Below, one piece after another: positions 23,722 through 29,830 of a DNA stretch of 33,827 nucleotides (position 1 is the first letter of the stretch; each line of letters starts with the position of its first letter). Under the pieces are notes generated by a model. The model worked only from the letters and a program-made list of their open reading frames with translations. It did not search any database and was not told the origin of the DNA. This stretch comes from a virus. The stretch covers positions 1-33,827 of the IMG/VR virus record IMGVR_UViG_3300048597_000644; one strand, written 5' to 3'. A program made the translations under genes and the position numbers.

Positions 23722-23997
23722 TCAGCATTCCTTGGAAGGCAGATATTCTTCGATTACTTCGGGCAGCACGCTGCCGGCAAGGACATCTATGGCCTCTTCG
23801 AACATGCGGAGTTCTGCTTCCAGGGCACGGGCCGAATCTGTACTCGCGACCACGAATGCGCCGGCCAAGTTGTCGGCCAATCGTTTCAACCTTGTGACCA
23901 CTTCGCGATAGTCCTCACAGAGGTCCATCGCGGTGGCGCGAGGCATTTGCCTAAAGGCGGTTCTGATAGCAATGGGTCTGGCGTTGGTTCGGGACAT
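23722..23997 (-). CDS. Small hypothetical helical protein (paralogue of 24835-25128)
   Basis: A 91-aa helical protein, not recognised. Its second half, with ALEAELRMFEEAIDVLAGSV then LPEVIEEYLP, aligns by eye with IQEELNLAEEALNLLCESAL then PVIILEE of the gene at 24835-25128, so the two are probably duplicates. The ATG at 23997 follows AGGAGA. The short leader ORF (MCVIAQRPTAFTPQ) ends in TAG inside this binding site. Confidence 0.7.
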   Translation of the reverse strand: MSRTNARPIAIRTAFRQMPRATAMDLCEDYREVVTRLKRLADNLAGAFVVASTDSARALEAELRMFEEAIDVLAGSVLPEVIEEYLPSKEC

Positions 23998-24040
23998 CGG
24001 TTTGTTCTCCTATTGCGGTGTGAAAGCTGTTGGTCGCTGG

Positions 24041-24084
24041 GCGATGACACACATGAGCCATGCGGTTCAACCGGCAGCAAGCCG
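24041..24084 (-). promoter_or_regulatory. 44-bp array element 5
   Basis: Same length and core, 43 bases before the ATG at 23997. The variable part gives CGGT-TCA-ACCG. Two GAAACATG/GAAAAACATG strings and GGGGAAAA lie just upstream on the minus strand. Confidence 0.7.
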
Positions 24085-24172
24085 ATTTCAGCTACTTTTC
24101 CCCATGTTTTTCCATGTTTCAGGGGAGGTCTTACGGGCCCCGACGTTGGCCCCTGTTGCGATGTTTTGATTG

Positions 24173-24270
24173 TTGGGTACTTGGTCGAAGGTTCCCACAA
24201 GAACGCGACTGCGGGCGAGTGTCGCGACCAAGCGGAAGAACGCCGCACTTCCGTTCGCGGCGTCCGTGGC
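24173..24270 (-). repeat. 98-bp structured repeat, copy A
   Basis: Imperfect direct repeat of 25745-25842. It starts 19 bases past the stop of the gene at 24289-24546. Stems: CTTGGT (24180-24185)/ACCAAG (24227-24232), CGCGAC/GTCGCG inside, and ACGCCGC (24240-24246)/GCGGCGT (24257-24263). Position and structure suggest a transcription end or processing site. Confidence 0.6.
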
Positions 24271-24288
24271 ATTCCGCTGGTCAGTGGC

Positions 24289-24546
24289 TTAGAGGATCTT
24301 TCCAAGGCGGCTGTTCTTCATCGCGTCCAGGGCTTGGACCGCGTTGAAGTGTTCGGTAAGAAGCGGGCCGGCGCTGGGTGTTTGTTGTGCGTCGGCGATC
24401 TCAAGGGTTTCTGCCAAGGTCATCAAACCCTCGATCGCCTTGTAGTAGGCTTCGCGGATCTCTTGGGCTTGGTGGGCATCCATCACCTTGAAGATCTGGC
24501 GAAGGGTTGCGTCGGTCGCTGCGTGTGGGTTGTTTGCGTTGGTCAT
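24289..24546 (-). CDS. Small hypothetical helical protein
   Basis: An 85-aa protein, not recognised, almost all helix: ATLRQIFKVMDAHQAQEIRE, AYYKAIEGLMTLAETLEIAD, and a C-terminal LTEHFNAVQALDAMKNSR. The ATG follows GGAGACAC at good spacing. Its untranslated leader is nearly identical to that of the gene at 24835, pointing to recent duplication of the control region. Confidence 0.7.
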   Translation of the reverse strand: MTNANNPHAATDATLRQIFKVMDAHQAQEIREAYYKAIEGLMTLAETLEIADAQQTPSAGPLLTEHFNAVQALDAMKNSRLGKIL

Positions 24547-24586
24547 GTTTGTGTCTCCGTTTTGGAAAAAGGTTTGAATCGTTTAC

Positions 24587-24630
24587 GCGATGACACACAT
24601 GAGCCATGCGGTAGGCGAAAGCTCAAGCCA
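24587..24630 (-). promoter_or_regulatory. 44-bp array element 6
   Basis: Same length and core, 40 bases before the ATG at 24546. Here the variable part has no local dyad; instead TGAGC and GCTCA pair across it, an alternative stem. An 8-bp hairpin GGCAGAAA/TTTCTGCC (24647-24670) lies upstream. Confidence 0.7.
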
Positions 24631-24795
24631 AGCCTGCGAGAATCTCGGCAGAAATCTGAATGTTTCTGCCTTTGCGAACAATTCGCACACGATGCCACCG
24701 TTCGCATTGTTGCAGACCGTTGGCCACTATTAGTTACATACACGAAACAGGCCCACATTGACGAACCGTTGGGCCAATATTGCCAAGGATTCGTC

Positions 24796-24817
24796 GACCG
24801 AACCTCCGTGTTCGGTC
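24796..24817 (-). terminator. GACCGAA/TTCGGTC hairpin
   Basis: A perfect 7-bp stem with an eight-base loop, 18 bases past the stop of the gene at 24835-25128. No U-run follows. The rest of the gene-free stretch 24547-24834 contains element 6 and its upstream hairpin, and otherwise nothing recognised. Confidence 0.45.
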
Positions 24818-24834
24818 TTCGCCTCTGCAGGGGT

Positions 24835-25128
24835 CTACTCGTCGGAGAGATCGGTATTGGGATTCGTTGCCCGTTCTTCAAGGATGATCACCGGCAACGC
24901 GCTCTCGCAGAGAAGGTTCAAGGCCTCCTCAGCGAGATTCAGTTCTTCTTGAATCGCGGTAGCTGGTTCCCCGCGTACTCCACAGCCCTCGCATTCGAGC
25001 GTTTCAATCAGTCGAGTCAGCGATCCGCAAGCGCTGTTGAACGTAGCAAGAATATCGCGTGCACTTCCTGGTTGCATGTTGTCCAGGGCGGTCTTGATCG
25101 CAGCGAGCCGGTCGTAGTTCAGATTCAT
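24835..25128 (-). CDS. Small hypothetical helical protein (paralogue of 23722-23997)
   Basis: A 97-aa protein, not recognised. It has helices LAAIKTALDNMQPGSARDIL and IQEELNLAEEALNLLCESAL, a CEGCG cysteine pair in the middle, and an acidic tail. It resembles the product of 23722-23997 in its second half. The ATG follows GGAGAAC. The leader uORF MCVIA ends at TAA, well before the start. Confidence 0.7.
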   Translation of the reverse strand: MNLNYDRLAAIKTALDNMQPGSARDILATFNSACGSLTRLIETLECEGCGVRGEPATAIQEELNLAEEALNLLCESALPVIILEERATNPNTDLSDE

Positions 25129-25168
25129 CTTGGTGTTCTCCGTTTGGAAAAAGGTTTGAATGGTTTAC

Positions 25169-25212
25169 GCAATGACACACATGAGCCATGCGGTTCCATG
25201 AACATCAAGCCG
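25169..25212 (-). promoter_or_regulatory. 44-bp array element 7
   Basis: Same length and core, 40 bases before the ATG at 25128. The variable part gives GTTC-CAT-GAAC. Confidence 0.7.
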
Positions 25213-25278
25213 AGTCTGAAAACATTTCAAAAAGATTCTGCCGGCGGCGCTGGGCCGCCGGCGAATCTGCGTCTTTCG

Positions 25279-25572
25279 TTAATCTTTCCGCATGAAGAAC
25301 TCGAGCATTTTTTGTTGTTCGAGGAGTTTTGTAAGTTCCGCTCTTGCCTCGCGTGCGGCGCGGAGGTCGCCCTCGGCGAAATCGACCCAGGACATGCTGC
25401 ATGGTTGGTCTGCCAGCAATGCCACGGTGTCTTTTATCGCCCCTTGAGCGCGTCGAAGCATGCATTGGGCTGCTTCATCCATTCGGCGTTTGGCATCGGG
25501 GATCATCCATTTGAGTCGTCGCAGTTGGTCCTGGATTGCTTGCTCGGCGCTCGTTTGATTCGTGTCGTTCAT
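25279..25572 (-). CDS. Small hypothetical coiled-coil-like protein
   Basis: A 97-aa protein, not recognised: AEQAIQDQLRRLKWMIPDAK, RRMDEAAQCMLRRAQGAIKD, and LRAAREARAELTKLLEQQKM with heptad-like spacing. The ATG follows GGAGAAAC. An overlapping minus ORF at 25205-25465 in another frame is considered a shadow. Confidence 0.7.
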   Translation of the reverse strand: MNDTNQTSAEQAIQDQLRRLKWMIPDAKRRMDEAAQCMLRRAQGAIKDTVALLADQPCSMSWVDFAEGDLRAAREARAELTKLLEQQKMLEFFMRKD

Positions 25573-25612
25573 CTTTGTTTCTCCGTTTGGGAAAGGGAAT
25601 GGGATCGTTTAC

Positions 25613-25656
25613 GTGATGACACACATGAGCCATGCGGTTGGGGAAAGCTCAAGCCG
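25613..25656 (-). promoter_or_regulatory. 44-bp array element 8
   Basis: Same length and core, 40 bases before the ATG at 25572. Like element 6 it uses the TGAGC/GCTCA outer stem rather than a local dyad. Confidence 0.7.
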
Positions 25657-25744
25657 ATTCCTAAATGTTTTCTGAATATTTTCCGCCGCTTTCTTGCAGG
25701 CCGCGTGTCGCACAACGTTCGCGTGTATTGCGTCCGTTTGGATC

Positions 25745-25842
25745 TTGGGTACTTGGTCGCATGCGGTGTGAAGAACGCGACAGTGCGCAAGTGTTGCGAC
25801 CAAGCGGAAGAACGCCGCGATTCCGTTCGTGGCGTTCTATGT
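25745..25842 (-). repeat. 98-bp structured repeat, copy B
   Basis: Imperfect direct repeat of 24173-24270, ten bases past the amidoligase stop. The terminal stem is kept with base changes: GAACGCC (25810-25816)/GGCGTTC (25831-25837). A third, partial copy is seen near 26921-26955. Confidence 0.6.
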
Positions 25843-25851
25843 GGTAGCGGT

Positions 25852-26709
25852 TTAGGCCGCGCGGTCGTATTTGCGGGCGAGCTCGAGGAGTTTGGTTTTG
25901 ATCATCTTCCATTCCGGTTTGGTTTCGCCGGCAATCTCTCCGTAGACCTTATCGCGAAGGGCACCCTTGTACCAACCTTTGGTCCATCCGAGTCGGTAGA
26001 ACAATCGGTTGAGTTCGGTCTCGCCAAGGCCGGCACCAGGGCGATCCCAGCAACTCTTGGTGCCTTCCTTCTTGATGTAATCCCATTCGCTGCATCGTTT
26101 GGTATTGAGGGCGAGTTCAACCAAACCCAAAACCATCATCAGGTAGCCGACCACCTTGGTCTTGTTGAGCGTTCCGCCGAAGGCTCGGAACTCGATTCGG
26201 TTCTTGCCGCGGGTCAGGTGGGTCAGGTTCAGCAGGTGGTAGCGATCCGATTCGCATCGGCTCTTGGCGTTGTCTTTGTTTCCGTATTGTTTGATTCGCT
26301 TGGCGTACATCATCTGTTCGCGTTTACGGGTTCCGGTCGAAGCGTAGATCGCTCGTTCGTGGTTGCCGACCAAGGAAATCAATCTTGCCAAGGCGGCTGC
26401 GTCTCCGTGCCAGCTAATGGTTACGTGAAGTCCGCAGCTGGAATTTACTCGGCCCCCGCGAGCGTTGATCTGGTCGATAGCGTTCTCGATCTGGCGTACG
26501 CCTTCAGCCCCTTTGAGTATTGGGCTTACAAATTCGCATCCTTTGCGAGAGGTGTTCTCGGGTCGGATGCTTCCATCGCGTTCTGCCTTCCATCCGGTTG
26601 GCAGCCAAGGTACTTGGTATCCGCTGTGGTAGGGTCCGATCGGTGTGTTGTCGGTGCTTGGGAGGGTGGTTTCGAATTCAATTCCGAAGGCGATTTCGTT
26701 TGCGTTCAT
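25852..26709 (-). CDS. Amidoligase family enzyme
   Basis: A 285-aa Amidoligase_2 protein (glutamine-synthetase-like fold), expected to form amide or isopeptide bonds using ATP. Visible signatures are the N-terminal FGIEFET (residues 7-13), GWKAERDGSIRPENTSRKGC, CGLHVTISWHG near the middle, and RIEFRAFGGTLN. The start is the ATG at 26709 after AAGGAAC; the frame continues open upstream through element 9 but without a binding site. Amidoligases occur in phages and in peptide-modification clusters; no partner such as a glutamine amidotransferase or ATP-grasp is seen nearby, so the substrate is unknown. It is the largest and first-transcribed gene of the island. Confidence 0.88.
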   Translation of the reverse strand: MNANEIAFGIEFETTLPSTDNTPIGPYHSGYQVPWLPTGWKAERDGSIRPENTSRKGCEFVSPILKGAEGVRQIENAIDQINARGGRVNSSCGLHVTISWHGDAAALARLISLVGNHERAIYASTGTRKREQMMYAKRIKQYGNKDNAKSRCESDRYHLLNLTHLTRGKNRIEFRAFGGTLNKTKVVGYLMMVLGLVELALNTKRCSEWDYIKKEGTKSCWDRPGAGLGETELNRLFYRLGWTKGWYKGALRDKVYGEIAGETKPEWKMIKTKLLELARKYDRAA

Positions 26710-26761
26710 CGTTCTGTTCCTTTGTGGTTCGAGGTGTGTTCTGCGTCGCGTTTTCTGCGTC

Positions 26762-26805
26762 GCGATGACACACATGAGCCATGCGTTTCGAGGAACATCC
26801 AGCCG
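26762..26805 (-). promoter_or_regulatory. 44-bp array element 9
   Basis: Same length, 52 bases before the amidoligase ATG, the longest spacing. It is the most diverged copy (GCGTTT instead of GCGGTT, CCAGCCG instead of CAAGCCG); the dyad is GTTTC-GAG-GGAAC-like. Two AAAACATGCAG direct repeats lie just upstream on the minus strand. The rest of 26710-26983 holds no gene. Confidence 0.65.
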
Positions 26806-26983
26806 ATTCCTGCATGTTTTTCCAGTAATTCTGCATGTTTTCTGGGAGGTCACCGGTGCCCCAACATTACGCCACTGTCGCGTCCAAACATGCTCCGCAT
26901 AACGAGGCGGACATGCCGTCAAAACGCGACCGTGCGCAAACGGTGGCCCCACGTTTCGAGATGCCAAACCATGGAGGAATGCG

Positions 26984-27190
26984 ATGAGTGAAGGAAACAA
27001 CCAGGTCGATCCAACCAGGCTTTCGGTAGAGCAAGCGGCGAAACTACTTTCAGCCGCTTTCCGAGAACGCGTCGAGCCAGAGAAGATCCGACTAGACCTA
27101 CAAAACGGTGCGCCGGTGAACGTTGATGGAACGATCAACCTCGTGCACTACAGCGCATGGCAAGCAAAGGAGATGGGACGTGGCGAGTGA
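26984..27190 (+). CDS. Small terminase-associated protein
   Basis: A 68-aa protein that precedes and overlaps the large terminase gene by 11 bases. Its sequence, DPTRLSVEQAAKLLSAAF then GAPVNVDGTINLVHYSAWQ, follows the same pattern as the N-terminus of the terminase (DPRKLKPSELCRLLNST, then DNKTVDLLRYCAWM), so the two share a small domain. The position fits a small terminase or terminase accessory subunit, but the protein is shorter than typical small subunits. The ATG follows GAGGAA. Confidence 0.7.
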   Translation: MSEGNNQVDPTRLSVEQAAKLLSAAFRERVEPEKIRLDLQNGAPVNVDGTINLVHYSAWQAKEMGRGE

Positions 27191-29450
27191 TCCAAGGAAG
27201 CTAAAACCAAGCGAGCTATGTCGACTACTCAACTCGACGCCACTCGGCGAGGTGATCAGCGAACGCCAACTATATCGGCATCGTCAACGCGCCGGCGCAC
27301 GCATTGGTGATAACAAGACCGTCGATCTCCTTCGCTATTGCGCGTGGATGCATATCGTACGACACACACCTCGCACGACAAACGGTGTCGATCCATACGA
27401 TGCGATGAAGGAGCGAGCGCGTGCACGCAATGCAGCGCTCGCTCTCGCGGGGCGTGATATTGGTGAACTACCAGAGGTCGATAACCCAGATCGCAAAGAT
27501 CGCGCGTCGCGTGACTTTCGATACTTCTGTGAAACGTATTTCCCTCTGACTTTTCATCTCGCTTGGTCACCAGATCACATCAAGGTCATCAACAAAATCG
27601 AGCAAGCGGTTGTGCACGGTGGCTTGTTCGCATTGGCGATGGCACGCGGTAGCGGGAAAAGCTCGATTGCTGAAGTCGCTTGTATCTGGGCCGTTCTTTA
27701 TGGGCATCGTAACTTCGTTTGTCTGATCGGCAGCGATGAAGGGCACGCATGCGATATGCTCGATTCGATCAAAACCGAACTCGATAGCAACGAGCTGCTC
27801 TTAGCCGACTTCCCCGAGGTCTGCTTCCCGATTCAAGCCCTCGATGGAATCTCGAATCGCGCAAATGGTCAGCTCTATAAAGGCAAACGCACGCAGATCG
27901 GATGGACCGCAAAGGAGGTTGTGCTGCCAACAATTGAAGGCAGCAGCGCCAGCGGAGCGATTATCAAGGTCGCCGGCCTAACCGGCCGCATCCGAGGTAT
28001 GAAATTCAAGCGTCCCGATGGCAGAACAGTACGTCCAAGTCTCGTGGTACTCGATGACCCGCAAACGGATGAGAGCGCTCGTTCGCTCTCGCAATGCGCC
28101 AATCGCGAAAGCATTCTCGCCGGCGCAGTGCTTGGCTTAGCTGGTCCTGGCAAGAAGATCTCTGGCATCATGCCCTGCACCGTTATTCGTCCAGGTGATA
28201 TGGCGGACAATATCCTCGATAGGAATCGCCATCCAGAATGGAATGGCGAACGAACCAAGATGGTCTATGCGTTCCCAAAGAATGACTTGTTATGGGAACG
28301 TTACGCCGAGATCCGCGCAGAAGGGATGCGTGGCGGTGATGGTGGTGAAGCTGCCACCGAGTTCTATCGTCAGAACCAAGCCGCGATGGACGATGGGGCT
28401 GTAGTCGCTTGGCAGGAGCGATTCAACTACGACGAACTCTCGGCGATTCAGCACGCGATGAATCTCAAATTGCAAGACGAAGCAGCGTTCTTCGCCGAAT
28501 ATCAAAACCAACCTCTGCCAGCGGAGACCGTTGTCGATGGGATGCTCAAACCAGAGGAGGTCGCGAGCAAGATCAACCGCATGGATCGTGGCTTGGTTTC
28601 GATTGGCGCGAATCATCTCACCGCCTTCATCGACGTCCAGCAGAAGCTGCTTTTCTATGTGGTCGCCGCATGGGAGGACGATTTCACGGGTTATGTGATC
28701 GACTATGGTTGCTACCCCGACCAGCAGCGTCCGTACTTCACGCTACGTGAGGCTCGGCAGACGTTGAGCTCCGAAGCGACTGGAACCGGACTCGAGGGAT
28801 CGATCTACGCTGGCCTCGAATCGCTGACATCGAAACTGCTCGAACGGGAGTGGCAACGCGATGATGGTGCAGCGATGCGTATCGGTCGCTGTTTGATCGA
28901 TGCCAACTGGGGGCAATCGACAGATGTGGTCTACCAGTTCTGCCGGCAGTCCAAGCACGCCGCTGTGATCATCCCCAGCCACGGTCGTTTCGTTGGTGCG
29001 TCGAGTTTGCCGTTCAGCGAGTATCGTCGCCGGCCAGGTGATCGCGTGGGACTCAACTGGCGTATCCCGAACGTACATGGCAAACGAGCCATACGACACG
29101 TGGTCTACGATACCAACTGGTGGAAGTCGTTTATCAACGCTCGGCTTCGTGTTTCGATGGGCGATCGTGGTTGCCTCTCGCTCTTTGGTACGAACGCCGA
29201 AACGCATCGCATGCTCGGCGAGCATCTGACTTCAGAGTACTTCATCAAAACCGAGGCCCGGGGCCGGAGCGTTGATGAGTGGAAGCAGCGTCCGGAGCAG
29301 CCCGATAACCACTGGTTCGACTGTTTGGTTGGCTCCGCAGTCGCGGCATCCATGGAAGGAGTGATTCTTCAAGGCATCGAAGGTAAAGCTGAAGTCCGTA
29401 AGGAACGAATGAGCTTTACTGAAATGCAAAAGCGACGCCGGAGCAAATAG
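27180..29450 (+). CDS. Phage terminase large subunit
   Basis: A 756-aa packaging motor with ATPase and nuclease. After an N-terminal domain resembling the preceding small protein, the ATPase has Walker A MARGSGKSS near residue 155, Walker B LVVLDDPQTDES near 287-298, and CTVIRPGDMAD after it. The nuclease (RNase H-like) half has FIDVQQKLLFYVVA near 483, LIDANWGQSTDVV near 573 and HWFDCLVGSAVAA near 710, giving three acidic positions. The start is GTG at 27180, seven bases after AAAGGAG; the longer ATG frame at 27123 would overlap the small gene heavily. This gene opens the head module and sits upstream of the portal, the usual order in lambda-like siphoviruses. Confidence 0.92.
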   Translation: MASDPRKLKPSELCRLLNSTPLGEVISERQLYRHRQRAGARIGDNKTVDLLRYCAWMHIVRHTPRTTNGVDPYDAMKERARARNAALALAGRDIGELPEVDNPDRKDRASRDFRYFCETYFPLTFHLAWSPDHIKVINKIEQAVVHGGLFALAMARGSGKSSIAEVACIWAVLYGHRNFVCLIGSDEGHACDMLDSIKTELDSNELLLADFPEVCFPIQALDGISNRANGQLYKGKRTQIGWTAKEVVLPTIEGSSASGAIIKVAGLTGRIRGMKFKRPDGRTVRPSLVVLDDPQTDESARSLSQCANRESILAGAVLGLAGPGKKISGIMPCTVIRPGDMADNILDRNRHPEWNGERTKMVYAFPKNDLLWERYAEIRAEGMRGGDGGEAATEFYRQNQAAMDDGAVVAWQERFNYDELSAIQHAMNLKLQDEAAFFAEYQNQPLPAETVVDGMLKPEEVASKINRMDRGLVSIGANHLTAFIDVQQKLLFYVVAAWEDDFTGYVIDYGCYPDQQRPYFTLREARQTLSSEATGTGLEGSIYAGLESLTSKLLEREWQRDDGAAMRIGRCLIDANWGQSTDVVYQFCRQSKHAAVIIPSHGRFVGASSLPFSEYRRRPGDRVGLNWRIPNVHGKRAIRHVVYDTNWWKSFINARLRVSMGDRGCLSLFGTNAETHRMLGEHLTSEYFIKTEARGRSVDEWKQRPEQPDNHWFDCLVGSAVAASMEGVILQGIEGKAEVRKERMSFTEMQKRRRSK

Positions 29451-29506
29451 CTCTAGGGGATTGAATCAAAAAAATCTTCTCGTTCGTCCGTCAATCTACA
29501 TGTGAA

Positions 29507-29527
29507 CCGGGTATTCCTACAGATAGA
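29507..29527 (+). promoter_or_regulatory. CCGGGTATTCC motif, copy 3
   Basis: CCGGGTATTCCTACAGATAG, 34 bases before the small gene at 29562 and 56 bases after the terminase stop. It may start a separate transcript for the head genes. Confidence 0.5.
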
Positions 29528-29561
29528 AGTCCACGTCTTCATTCTTAGGTAGGCCGATAGC

Positions 29562-29759
29562 ATGTCAGATAACTTGCAAGAGACGATTCGCGAGAGTGCG
29601 AAAGTACCCGCTAAGGCATCAGGAGATGCCGGTAGCGTCGAGCAGCATAAGCTGACCGAGCAGATCGCTGCTGACAAGTATCTGGCATCCAAGGCAGCCG
29701 CCTCCCAAAAGAAGCGTGGCCTTCGATTTAACAAGCTCGTGCCACCAGGGGCGGACTAA
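29562..29759 (+). CDS. Small protein in gpW (head-tail joining) position
   Basis: A 65-aa protein between terminase and portal, the place of gpW in lambda-like phages. The middle, QHKLTEQIAADKYLASKAAA, followed by SQKKRGLRFNKLVPPGAD, matches the pattern of small proteins repeatedly found at this position. A structural role in head completion is inferred only from position. It lies behind a CCGGGTATTCC motif. Confidence 0.7.
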   Translation: MSDNLQETIRESAKVPAKASGDAGSVEQHKLTEQIAADKYLASKAAASQKKRGLRFNKLVPPGAD

Positions 29760-29830
29760 TCGTTCGCAACTGATCGAGCTTGTTTCTATAGGCAGGGGTG
29801 TCGGGTTTAACAGTAGGGATTGTGTCACGG

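Noticed and set aside
22403-26805. The nine repeats as a CRISPR array
   Set aside because: Spacing is 0.3-1.1 kb with genes between, the repeats have a variable centre, and no cas genes are present.
22403-26805. The nine repeats as integron attC sites
   Set aside because: No tyrosine integrase of the integron type is seen, the elements precede starts at fixed distance rather than follow stops, and typical attC core sites were not found.
19813-26991. A 2392-residue plus-strand open frame as a real giant protein
   Set aside because: It lies opposite 14 minus genes, several of them recognised families with good binding sites, overlaps the methyltransferase end, and its translation has an antisense-like composition with no recognisable domain. 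Its openness is kept as a finding.
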